DNA from: Massilia sp.
Lineage (GTDB): Bacteria; Pseudomonadota; Gammaproteobacteria; Burkholderiales; Burkholderiaceae_D
Direction of reading: 5' to 3'
Assembly (NCBI GenBank): GCA_028291845.1
Contig: JAQGNM010000197.1
Location: 1 to 21,190 of the forward strand
DNA: 21,190 nt
The notes beneath the pieces were generated by a model. The model was given only the letters and a program-made list of their open reading frames with translations. It was not told where the DNA came from and searched no databases. Shown one piece after another: positions 1-6,364 of this stretch (positions are counted from its first letter, which is position 1; each line of letters opens with the position of its first letter). The position numbers and the translations under genes were made by a program.

Positions 1-2
1 AG

Positions 3-113
3 CGGGATGCCAACACTGTGGCCGTGCGAGCACGGGGTAACGTCGATCTGGGCACCATGCCGGTCGCCGCCCTGCTGGAGCGAATCACGCAAGAGATCGC
101 TTCCAAGGCTTGA
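3..113 (+). CDS. thrS: Threonyl-tRNA synthetase, C-terminal end (partial)
   Basis: The frame entering the window encodes the last 36 residues of a protein ending LLERITQEIASKA, followed by TGA at 111-113. The pattern RDANTVAVRARGNVDLGTM resembles the extreme C-terminus of the ThrRS anticodon-binding domain. ThrRS charges tRNA-Thr in the cytoplasm. thrS directly upstream of infC is the standard order in proteobacteria, which strongly supports the call. The 5' part lies outside the window, so the catalytic domain cannot be assessed. The gap to the infC start is 39 nt, consistent with co-transcription. Confidence 0.9.
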   Translation, partial: RDANTVAVRARGNVDLGTMPVAALLERITQEIASKA

Positions 114-140
114 TCTGCGCGGCCGAACTTTCAGACTTTA

Positions 141-155
141 AAAGGAAACAACATA
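141..155 (+). promoter_or_regulatory. infC ribosome binding site and ATA start
   Basis: AAAGGA (141-146) lies 6 nt before ATA at 153-155. The ATA codon opens the frame that gives the conserved IF3 N-terminus ATDKSHRINGEI. There is no ATG, GTG or TTG at this position. The first in-frame ATG (204) would delete about 17 conserved residues and lacks a ribosome binding site. Confidence 0.8.
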
Positions 156-677
156 GCTACTGACAAGTCGCATCGCATCAATGGCGAAATCACCGCCCCC
201 GAAATGCGTTTATCCGGGGTGGACAACGAGCCGCTTGGCATTGTAAGCCTGGCGGAAGCTTTCCGTTTGGCCGAAGAGGCCAATGTGGACCTGGTGGAAA
301 TTGCGCCGACCGCGCAGCCACCGGTATGCCGCCTGATGGACTACGGCAAGTTCAAGTACTCGGAGCAAAAGAAGGCGCACGAGGCAAAGCTCAAGCAGAA
401 GATCATCCAGGTCAAGGAAGTCAAATTCCGTCCGGGTACCGATGATGGCGATTACGGCATTAAATTGCGTAACCTCATCAAGTTCCTCGACGAAGGCGAC
501 AAGACCAAGATCACCTTGCGCTTCCGCGGCCGCGAGATGGCCCACCAGGACATCGGTTTTCGCATGCTCGAGCGGTTGAAGGCCGATCTGGAGCCGTACG
601 GCCAGGTCGAGCAGTTTCCAAAGATGGAAGGCCGCCAGATGATCATGATTCTGTCGCCCAAAAAGAAAAAAGCCTGA
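153..677 (+). CDS. infC: Translation initiation factor IF-3 (ATA start)
   Basis: IF-3 binds the 30S subunit, keeps 50S off and proofreads the start codon and initiator tRNA. Read from ATA 153 the product is 174 residues, the usual length for the family. It starts (M)ATDKSHRINGEITAPEMRLSG, continues through the N-domain (EAFRLAEEANVDLVEIAPTA, PPVCRLMDYGKFKY), a lysine-rich linker, and the C-domain (VKEVKFRPG, IKFLDEGDKTKITLRFRGREM). It ends in a basic KKKKA tail. Starting at ATG 204 would remove conserved N-terminal residues. Non-canonical infC starts (ATT in E. coli) let IF-3 repress its own translation by rejecting its own start codon; the ATA here probably works the same way (inference). 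The stop codon abuts a large palindrome. Confidence 0.95.
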   Translation: MATDKSHRINGEITAPEMRLSGVDNEPLGIVSLAEAFRLAEEANVDLVEIAPTAQPPVCRLMDYGKFKYSEQKKAHEAKLKQKIIQVKEVKFRPGTDDGDYGIKLRNLIKFLDEGDKTKITLRFRGREMAHQDIGFRMLERLKADLEPYGQVEQFPKMEGRQMIMILSPKKKKA

Positions 678-797
678 ACATACCTCGCAAACCTACTGCG
701 CGGTCCGCTATCGCATCTCCGTTGCTCACCGTACCTTCGTACGGCTCCGCTACTCGATGCGATAGCGGACCGCTCGCTACGGTTTTCGAGGTATGTT
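677..797. repeat. 121-bp imperfect palindrome between infC and rpmI
   Basis: The arms pair as follows: 677-687 with 787-797 (11 bp perfect), 689-693 with 781-785 (5 bp), a short unpaired patch, then 700-717 with 756-773 (18 bp perfect). The loop (718-755) contains another perfect 6-bp hairpin, CCGTAC/GTACGG at 729-734/739-744. No T-run follows either side, so it does not look like a simple intrinsic terminator. The layout (long stem plus inner stem, starting at a stop codon) suits a dispersed palindromic element (REP/MITE-like) or an mRNA-processing structure. Its copy number cannot be judged from one window; no second copy was seen here. Confidence 0.75.
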
Positions 798-896
798 GAA
801 CTGTTGGGTATGCAATCGCGGCGAGGCGACTCGGCCGCGATTTGTATTTGTGGCGACGATTTTCTGGCAAGTGCCTGATTAGGCTACGGACTTTCG

Positions 897-905
897 TGTT
901 ACAAT
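897..905 (+). promoter_or_regulatory. Extended -10 promoter for rpmI-rplT
   Basis: TG-T-TACAAT (TG at 897-898, -10 hexamer 900-905) is a good extended -10 element. The best -35 candidate, TGATTA at 876-881, is poor, which is tolerated with an extended -10. Transcription would start near 912 and give a leader of about 108 nt before rpmI. The placement just downstream of the palindrome suggests rpmI-rplT can be transcribed independently of infC. Confidence 0.5.
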
Positions 906-945
906 CGCCGGCTTCCCTGTCGTGAGATTGGGAAATACTGTGAAA

Positions 946-1012
946 GCAGGCATCTAAGCGCAGCACGATGCTGCCACCTGCAATCCTCTACTGGAGCTGT
1001 CCGCAAGGGCAG
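946..1012 (+). promoter_or_regulatory. Structured rpmI leader with partly occluded Shine-Dalgarno
   Basis: Two foldable elements are visible. The first has GCAGG (946-950) pairing with CCTGC (977-981), enclosing the perfect hairpin GCAGCA/TGCTGC (960-965/969-974). The second is CTGTCC (997-1002) pairing with GGGCAG (1007-1012) around a GCAA (GNRA-type) tetraloop. The rpmI Shine-Dalgarno (AAGGG, 1005-1009) straddles that loop and its 3' strand, so the hairpin would partly hide it. In E. coli, L20 represses rpmI-rplT by binding the rpmI leader. Whether L20 binds here is inference. Confidence 0.45.
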
Positions 1013-1019
1013 AACTACA

Positions 1020-1217
1020 ATGCCAAAAATGAAGACCAAAAGCTCTGCGAAAAAACGTTTTCGCGTGCGTCCAGGTGGAACCGTTAAATCGGGCCACGCT
1101 TTCAAGCGTCACATCCTGACCAAGAAAACGACCAAGAGCAAGCGCCAGTTGCGCGGAATCACGAACGTCGACGCAGCGGATGTCAAGTCCGTCATGCGTA
1201 TGATGCCAACCGCTTAA
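1020..1217 (+). CDS. rpmI: 50S ribosomal protein L35
   Basis: This small basic protein of the large ribosomal subunit is 65 residues, the usual L35 length. It begins MPKMKTKSSAKKRFRV, contains the conserved GHAFKRHILTKKTTKSKRQLRG block, and ends MMPTA. The start at 1020 follows a weak AAGGG site 10 nt upstream that may be folded into a hairpin. rplT follows after 26 nt, the conserved L35-L20 pair. Its place between infC and rplT matches the thrS-infC-rpmI-rplT-pheST arrangement. Expression is probably coupled to rplT and sensitive to L20 levels, as known in E. coli. Confidence 0.97.
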   Translation: MPKMKTKSSAKKRFRVRPGGTVKSGHAFKRHILTKKTTKSKRQLRGITNVDAADVKSVMRMMPTA

Positions 1218-1243
1218 TCTCACTTACAAACTAAGGAGTTACT

Positions 1244-1603
1244 ATGCCTAGAGTAAAACGTGGGGTTACAGCTCGTGCCCGCCATAAAAAAATTCTTGTA
1301 CAAGCTAAAGGCTACCGTGGTCGCCGCAGCAAGGTCTACCGCGTCGCCAAGCAAGCAGTCATGCGCGCCGGCCAGTATGCCTACCGCGATCGCCGCAACA
1401 AGAAACGCGTCTTCCGCCGTCTGTGGATCGCCCGTATCAACGCCGCTTCCCGTGAGCATGGCGTAACGTACAGCGTGTTCATGAACGGTCTGAAGAAGGC
1501 CGCTATTGAACTGGACCGTAAAGTCCTGGCCGATATGGCAGTGATGGACAAGCCGGCGTTTGCCGCGATTGTCAACGCCGTCAAGGCAAAGATCGCCGCC
1601 TAA
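1244..1603 (+). CDS. rplT: 50S ribosomal protein L20
   Basis: L20 binds 23S rRNA early in large-subunit assembly and represses its own operon in E. coli. The 119-residue product has the family length and sequence: MPRVKRGVTARARHKKIL, then AKGYRGRRSKVYRVAKQAV, RDRRNKKRVFRRLWIARINAA, and the C-terminal globular part VTYSVFMNGLKKAAIELDRKVLADMA. The highly basic N-terminal half is the RNA-binding extension. A strong AAGGAG site (1233-1238) lies 5 nt before ATG 1244. An intrinsic terminator follows 46 nt after the stop codon, separating it from pheS. Confidence 0.97.
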   Translation: MPRVKRGVTARARHKKILVQAKGYRGRRSKVYRVAKQAVMRAGQYAYRDRRNKKRVFRRLWIARINAASREHGVTYSVFMNGLKKAAIELDRKVLADMAVMDKPAFAAIVNAVKAKIAA

Positions 1604-1621
1604 GCGAACGATCGATGTCGT

Positions 1622-1682
1622 ACGCCGTCTTCGGATGGCGTGAAAAGAGCGGGGCAGAGGTTCAAACCTGTGCCCCGTTTTT
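1622..1682 (+). terminator. UUCG hairpin followed by intrinsic terminator/attenuator before pheS
   Basis: A perfect 8-bp stem capped by a C(TTCG)G tetraloop occupies 1622-1641. It is followed by a terminator hairpin at 1650-1677: CGGGGCA pairs with TGCCCCG, one G-G mismatch, then AGGT/ACCT with a TCAA loop. Five T residues follow at 1678-1682. It sits between rplT and pheS, where E. coli has the pheST attenuator. It will reduce or regulate read-through into pheST. No Phe-rich leader peptide is visible, so the mechanism is open. Confidence 0.85.
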
Positions 1683-1754
1683 GATTGTGCAGTGAGTCGA
1701 GCACGCAAGATGTACGTCAGCTCCTCGCCGCCAGCAGACAGGAACCCAACACCA

Positions 1755-2771
1755 ATGAACTCCCTGGAACAACTCGTCGTCGCCGCGCAGGCTGATTTCA
1801 TCGCCGCCGAAGATGCTGCATCGCTGGAAAACGCCAAGGCGAAATATCTGGGCAAGACCGGCCAGATCACCGAACAAATGAAAGGCCTGGGCAAACTCGA
1901 CCCGGAGCAAAAGAAAGCCCAGGGCGCGCTGATCAACGCCGCCAAGGTGCAAATCGAGAACGCCTTGACAGCCCGCCGCGACGCCCTGGCCAATGCCCAG
2001 ATGGAAGCGCGCCTGAATGCGGAAGCCATCGACGTTACCCTGCCGGGCCGCGGCCGCGCCATCGGCGGCATCCACCCGGTGATGCGCACTTGGGAGAGGG
2101 TGGAAGAAATTTTCAGATCGATCGGTTTCGACGTCGCCGACGGCCCAGAAATCGAGAACGACTGGACCAACTTCACGGCGCTCAACAGCCCGGAAAACCA
2201 TCCGGCCCGTTCGATGCAGGATACCTTTTATATCGAGGGCAATGACAGCACCGGCAAACCTTTGCTGCTGCGCACCCACACCAGCCCGATGCAGGTGCGT
2301 TACGCGCGCACCCACACGCCCCCGATCAAGGTGATCGCACCGGGCCGCACCTACCGGGTCGACAGCGACGCCACCCACTCGCCGATGTTTCACCAGGTCG
2401 AGGGCCTGTGGATCGGCGAAAATATCAGTTTTGCCGATTTGAAGGGCGTGTACCTGAATTTCGTCAAGGCGTTTTTCGAGACGGATGATCTGGAAGTGCG
2501 TTTCCGTCCATCGTATTTCCCCTTCACCGAACCGTCCGCCGAGATCGACATCGCGTTCGGCTCCGGTCCCTTGAAGGGCCGTTGGCTCGAGGTGTCGGGC
2601 GCCGGCCAGGTGCACCCGACGGTGGTCAAAAACTTCGGACTCGATCCGGAAAAGTTCATCGGCTTCGCGTTCGGCTCCGGCCTCGAGCGCCTGACGATGC
2701 TGCGTTATGGAATCAACGACTTGCGCCTGTTTTATGAAGGCGATCTGCGTTTCTTAAAACAGTTCAACTGA
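1755..2771 (+). CDS. pheS: Phenylalanyl-tRNA synthetase alpha subunit
   Basis: PheS holds the class II catalytic core of the alpha2-beta2 enzyme that charges tRNA-Phe. ATG 1755 gives 338 residues, typical for PheS, beginning MNSLEQLVVAAQADF; AGGA lies about 10 nt upstream. An in-frame GTG at 1692 would add 21 residues immediately after the terminator and is unlikely to be used. An N-terminal helical coiled-coil arm (about 1-90) precedes the catalytic domain. That domain includes GRGRAIGGIHPV, LLRTHTSPMQVR and PGRTYRVDSDATHSPMFHQVEGL, motif 2-like FRPSYFPFTEPSAEID (from about 250), and motif 3 GFAFGSGLERLTMLRYG (from about 303). pheT follows after 41 nt, so the subunits are co-expressed. Confidence 0.97.
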   Translation: MNSLEQLVVAAQADFIAAEDAASLENAKAKYLGKTGQITEQMKGLGKLDPEQKKAQGALINAAKVQIENALTARRDALANAQMEARLNAEAIDVTLPGRGRAIGGIHPVMRTWERVEEIFRSIGFDVADGPEIENDWTNFTALNSPENHPARSMQDTFYIEGNDSTGKPLLLRTHTSPMQVRYARTHTPPIKVIAPGRTYRVDSDATHSPMFHQVEGLWIGENISFADLKGVYLNFVKAFFETDDLEVRFRPSYFPFTEPSAEIDIAFGSGPLKGRWLEVSGAGQVHPTVVKNFGLDPEKFIGFAFGSGLERLTMLRYGINDLRLFYEGDLRFLKQFN

Positions 2772-2812
2772 TCCGCGACTTCCGATAACTATTCGCAGCA
2801 AGGCTAAATAAC

Positions 2813-5242
2813 ATGCAATTCTCAGAAAACTGGCTTCGTACCATGGTCAACCCGGCGCTGTCGTCGGCTGAACTGTCCCACTTGCTCACCATGTCGGGCC
2901 TCGAAGTGGAAGAGGTCGAAGCCGTGGCGCCGCCGTTTTCGCACGTCGTCGTCGCCCAGGTTGTCGAGGTCGCCAAGCACCCGAACGCCGACCGCCTCAA
3001 TGTCTGCCAGGTCGACGTCGGCACCGGCACTTTGCTCAACATCGTCTGCGGCGCACCGAATGTGCGCGTCGGCATGAAGGCGATTTGCGCCATGGCCGGC
3101 GCCGTGCTGCCGCCGGGCGCCGATGGCAAGCCGTTTGAAATCAAGGTGGGCCAGCTGCGCGGGGTCGAATCGCAAGGCATGATGTGCTCAGCGAAAGAGT
3201 TGAAATTGTCGGATGACAGCGCCGGCTTGCTGGAACTGCCCGCCGATGCCCCGGTCGGCGAGAATATCCGCGATTACCTGGCCCTGAACGACCTGAAATT
3301 CACCATCAAACTGACGCCGAACAAGGCCGACTGCCTGTCGGTGCTGGGCGTGGCGCGTGAAGTGTCGGCGCTGACCGGCGCGCCATTGTCGGTGCCAACC
3401 GCACGCTTGATCCCGATCAGCAGTGACGAAATCCTGCCGGTCAAAATCAGCGCGCCGGACTTGTGCGGCCGTTTTACGGGCCGCGTCATCCGCGGCTTGA
3501 ACGCGCGCGCGCAAACGCCGGCGTGGATGGTGCAGCGCCTCGAGCGCAGCGGCCAGCGTTCGGTCTCGGCGCTGGTCGACATTTCCAACTACGTCATGCT
3601 GGAACTGGGCCGTCCTTCGCACGTGTTTGACCTCGACAAGATCCACGGCAGCCTCGACGTTCGCTGGGGCAAAAAAGGTGAAACGTTAAAACTGTTGAAC
3701 GGTAACACGGTGGAAGTGGACGACTGGATCGGCGTCATCGCCGACGAAGCGCAGCTCGAATCGCTGGCCGGCGTGATGGGCGGCGACGCCACTGCCGTCA
3801 CGCTCGACACCGCCAATATCTACCTGGAAGCGGCGTTCTGGTGGCCGAACGCCATCCAGGGCCGGGCCCGCCGTTTCAACTTTTCCACCGATGCGGCGCA
3901 CCGCTTCGAGCGCGGCGTCGATTTCGCCAGCAATGTCGAACACATCGAGCGCATCACCGCGCTGATCGTGGAAATCTGCGGCACCGCATCGACCACGGTC
4001 GGCCCGGTCGACGACCAGGTGGCCAGCCTGCCGGAGCGCAAGCCTGTGTTGCTGCGCACGGCGCGCGCCCAGAAAGTCATCGGCGTGCCCTTGACCGACG
4101 CCGTGATCGCCGACATCTTCAATCGCCTGGCGCTGCCGTTCACCCAGCCCGAGCCGGGGCAGTTCGCGGTCACCTCGCCGAGCTACCGCTTCGACATCGA
4201 GATCGAGGAAGACCTGATCGAAGAGGTCGCCCGCGTGTACGGCTTTGAAAACATTCCGGCCAACCCGCCGGTGGCGCCAAGCGCCATGCTGGCCGCGCCC
4301 GAGAACACCCGTTCGCTGTTCGCCCTGCGCCATCGCATGGCCGATCTCGGCTATCAGGAAGTGGTCAACATGAGCTTTGTCGAGAGTGCCTGGGAAGCCG
4401 ATTTTTCGGGCAACGACACGCCGATCAAGTTGCAAAACCCGATCGCCAGCCAGATGAACGTGATGCGCTCGTCGCTGATCGGCAGCCTGGTGGCCAACGT
4501 GCGCTACAACCTGAACCGCAAGGCGGGCAGGGTGCGCGTGTTTGAAATTGGCGCCGTGTTCCAGCGCAATGCCGCTGCCGTCGACGGCCCGCTGTCGGTG
4601 GCCGGTTTCGATCAGCCCAAGCGCCTGGCCGGCATGGCCTACGGCCCGGCGTTCGACGAACAATGGAGCATTTCAGCCCGTCCGGTCGATTATTTCGACG
4701 TCAAGGCCGACCTGGAAGCGATGTTCGCGCCGGTGGCGCTGCGCTTCGTGCCGGTGGCGCACCCGGCGCTGCACCCGGGCCGTTCGGCCAGCGTCGAACT
4801 GGACGGCAAGATCGTCGGCTTCATCGGCGAGCTGCACCCGAAGTGGCTGCAAAAGTATGAATTGCCGCAGGCGCCGGTGCTGTTCGAGGTGGACGCGCTG
4901 GCCTTGCAGCAGCGCCCGGTGCCGCGCCACCTCGAGATTTCGAAATTCCCGGGCGCCACGCGCGACCTGGCGATGGTCGTCAATACGGCCGTCACGGCGC
5001 AGCAGATGCTGGACGTGTTCATTAATGAAAAAGCAAGAAATCCTGTTGGAAACATCGTGCAAGCCATTGTTTTGTTTGATGAATATCGGGGCAAAGGGTT
5101 GCAGACGGAAGAAAAAAGTCTTGCTTTCCGCTTTGCGTTGCAAGATACTCAAACCACCTTGCAGGACGATGTCGTCGATGCTGTAATGCAGGCGATGGCC
5201 GACGCTGCAAAGGCACAATACAACGCAATCAAGCGTGCATGA
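2813..5242 (+). CDS. pheT: Phenylalanyl-tRNA synthetase beta subunit
   Basis: PheT binds tRNA-Phe and edits mischarged Tyr-tRNA in the PheS2-PheT2 complex. The 809-residue product has full family length, starting MQFSENWLRTMVNPALSS. In order: the OB-fold tRNA-binding domain (about 40-150, VVAQVVEVAKHPNADRLNVC), the B3/B4 editing domain (about 210-385), the B5 domain (about 415-487), a core with SFVESAWEADF and RSSLIGSLVANVRYN, and the C-terminal FDX-ACB domain (about 706-809, SKFPGATRDLAMVV, DEYRGKGLQTEEKSLAFRF). The last 200 nt are markedly AT-richer than the rest and use rare-type codons such as AGA, yet the protein stays canonical. This stretch may also carry an ihfA promoter. Confidence 0.97.
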   Translation: MQFSENWLRTMVNPALSSAELSHLLTMSGLEVEEVEAVAPPFSHVVVAQVVEVAKHPNADRLNVCQVDVGTGTLLNIVCGAPNVRVGMKAICAMAGAVLPPGADGKPFEIKVGQLRGVESQGMMCSAKELKLSDDSAGLLELPADAPVGENIRDYLALNDLKFTIKLTPNKADCLSVLGVAREVSALTGAPLSVPTARLIPISSDEILPVKISAPDLCGRFTGRVIRGLNARAQTPAWMVQRLERSGQRSVSALVDISNYVMLELGRPSHVFDLDKIHGSLDVRWGKKGETLKLLNGNTVEVDDWIGVIADEAQLESLAGVMGGDATAVTLDTANIYLEAAFWWPNAIQGRARRFNFSTDAAHRFERGVDFASNVEHIERITALIVEICGTASTTVGPVDDQVASLPERKPVLLRTARAQKVIGVPLTDAVIADIFNRLALPFTQPEPGQFAVTSPSYRFDIEIEEDLIEEVARVYGFENIPANPPVAPSAMLAAPENTRSLFALRHRMADLGYQEVVNMSFVESAWEADFSGNDTPIKLQNPIASQMNVMRSSLIGSLVANVRYNLNRKAGRVRVFEIGAVFQRNAAAVDGPLSVAGFDQPKRLAGMAYGPAFDEQWSISARPVDYFDVKADLEAMFAPVALRFVPVAHPALHPGRSASVELDGKIVGFIGELHPKWLQKYELPQAPVLFEVDALALQQRPVPRHLEISKFPGATRDLAMVVNTAVTAQQMLDVFINEKARNPVGNIVQAIVLFDEYRGKGLQTEEKSLAFRFALQDTQTTLQDDVVDAVMQAMADAAKAQYNAIKRA
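5159..5187 (+). promoter_or_regulatory. Candidate ihfA promoter within the 3' end of pheT
   Basis: TTGCAG (5159-5164), a 17-bp spacer and TGTAAT (5182-5187) form a sigma70-like promoter. A TG at 5179-5180 makes the -10 an extended type (TGCTGTAAT). In E. coli, ihfA (himA) is also transcribed from a promoter within pheT, so the position is expected. The -35 is weak. Support is pattern matching only. Confidence 0.4.
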
Positions 5243-5330
5243 AGTTTTCCAGAACGACGTAAAAACCGGTCGTTGAATGTCGGCCGGTACTTGCTTAACA
5301 GGGTAGGGCTTTCAAATTAATAATAACGAC

Positions 5331-5729
5331 GTGGATTCGGCCGTACTCCAATCGGCATTGGCGGCCGACTTGCATCGCGCGATGCAGGTGGCCAAAGTGC
5401 GCCAGGAGGCCGAGAAAGATTTGCCGACCTTGACCAAGGCCGAGCTGGCCGAGCTGCTGTTCGAGCAGGTCGGCCTGAACAAGCGCGAGGCGAAGGACAT
5501 GGTCGAGACCTTTTTCGACGAAATCCGCAATGCCCTCGAGCGCGGTGAGGCGGTGAAGTTGTCAGGCTTCGGCAATTTTCAATTGCGCGACAAGCCGCAG
5601 CGCCCCGGCCGCAATCCAAAAACCGGCGAAGAAATTCCCATTACCGCGCGCCGCGTGGTGACCTTCCACGCCAGCCAGAAACTCAAGGGCATGGTCGAGT
5701 CGGCCAGTCCGATGGCGCGCGCCGCATGA
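5331..5729 (+). CDS. ihfA: Integration host factor subunit alpha
   Basis: IHF alpha pairs with IHF beta, binds specific DNA sites in the minor groove and bends DNA sharply. The core TLTKAELAELLFEQVGLNKREAKDMVETFFDEIRNALERGEAVKLSGFGNFQLRDKPQRPGRNPKTGEEIPITARRVVTFHASQKLKGMV is unmistakable. It includes the beta-arm with the conserved Pro of RNPKTGE that intercalates DNA. The start is uncertain. GTG 5331 (used here) gives 132 residues with a 30-residue N-terminal extension but no ribosome binding site. TTG 5421 has AGGAGG 11 nt upstream (5404-5409) and gives 102 residues, close to the usual length of about 100. The reading frame is closed by TAG at 5304. merR follows 8 nt after the stop. Confidence 0.92.
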   Translation: MDSAVLQSALAADLHRAMQVAKVRQEAEKDLPTLTKAELAELLFEQVGLNKREAKDMVETFFDEIRNALERGEAVKLSGFGNFQLRDKPQRPGRNPKTGEEIPITARRVVTFHASQKLKGMVESASPMARAA

Positions 5730-5737
5730 ATTGATCC

Positions 5738-6151
5738 ATGAACGACCGTAAACCCGATCTGGCCGTGTTGCCGCCGATCCCAGCCAAGCGTTATTTCACC
5801 ATCGGTGAAGTCAGCGAGTTGTGCGGGGTCAAGCCGCACGTATTGCGCTACTGGGAGCAGGAATTTACCCAGCTCAAACCGGTCAAACGACGTGGTAACC
5901 GCCGTTATTACCAGCACCACGAGGTGTTGTTGATTCGCCGCATTCGTGAACTGCTGTATGAGCAGGGCTTTACCATCAGCGGCGCGCGTAACAAGCTCGA
6001 CAGCCGTGGCGGTGAGCCCGGCCCGGCGGACGACGTGGGCGGCGATGGTATCGACGTCGTGGCATCGGTGCCGGCGGTCCCGGCGGTCGATGCGGTGGCC
6101 TTGCGCGCGGAGTTGCAGGCAATTCTGGCCTTGCTCGACGACGGCCAGTGA
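5738..6151 (+). CDS. MerR-family transcriptional regulator
   Basis: A 137-residue DNA-binding protein. Residues about 18-85 form the MerR winged helix-turn-helix: RYFTIGEVSELCGVKPHVLRYWEQEF, then the wing KRRGNRRYYQHHEVLLIRRIRELLYEQGFTISGARNKL. The C-terminal part is short, rich in Gly/Ala/Val/Asp, and has no cysteine cluster for metal binding. A small-molecule or metal sensor role is therefore not indicated. A MerR protein directly after ihfA is common in betaproteobacteria and its target is generally unassigned. ATG 5738 lies 8 nt after the ihfA stop, so the two are co-transcribed. Function beyond DNA binding is unknown. Confidence 0.85.
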   Translation: MNDRKPDLAVLPPIPAKRYFTIGEVSELCGVKPHVLRYWEQEFTQLKPVKRRGNRRYYQHHEVLLIRRIRELLYEQGFTISGARNKLDSRGGEPGPADDVGGDGIDVVASVPAVPAVDAVALRAELQAILALLDDGQ

Positions 6152-6235
6152 ACGGTCGGCAGCGCCTGGCGGCGGCCCTCATCAATACAAGAAGTAGGTG
6201 CAGGAATGGACGGCGTGCGTCCGGTTGCAGGCGGC

Positions 6236-6364
6236 TGTTACATGTGTCGTCGTGATGCTAGAATGACGATATTGTAGTGTTGGTACGCCTGGCCTCTTTC
6301 CTGCGCCAGGAAAATAATAGCGCCCAGCAAACGTCAGCGACGTTGGGTGTTCTAAGGGAAGACG
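6236..6364 (+). promoter_or_regulatory. Promoter and folded leader of the NarL-type regulator gene
   Basis: TGC-TAGAAT (TG at 6256-6257, -10 at 6259-6264) is a strong extended -10; TGTTAC (6236-6241) is a possible -35 at 17-bp spacing. The leader of about 95 nt holds two hairpins: CCTGGC/GCCAGG (6288-6293/6305-6310), and AACGTC/GACGTT (6330-6335/6339-6344) extended by CCC/GGG across a bulge. The second ends 6 nt before the ribosome binding site AAGGGA (6354-6359). No tRNA or other RNA gene was found in 6152-6364. Confidence 0.5.

Noticed and set aside
1615..1695. A 26-codon frame spanning the terminator before pheS, as a possible pheM-like leader peptide
   Set aside because: Only one Phe codon precedes the terminator, there is no clear ribosome binding site, and the frame simply runs through the terminator stem.
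6152..6260. A tRNA-Pro gene expected after merR from memory of betaproteobacterial maps
   Set aside because: No acceptor stem, T-loop GTTCGAATC-type motif or cloverleaf could be found.
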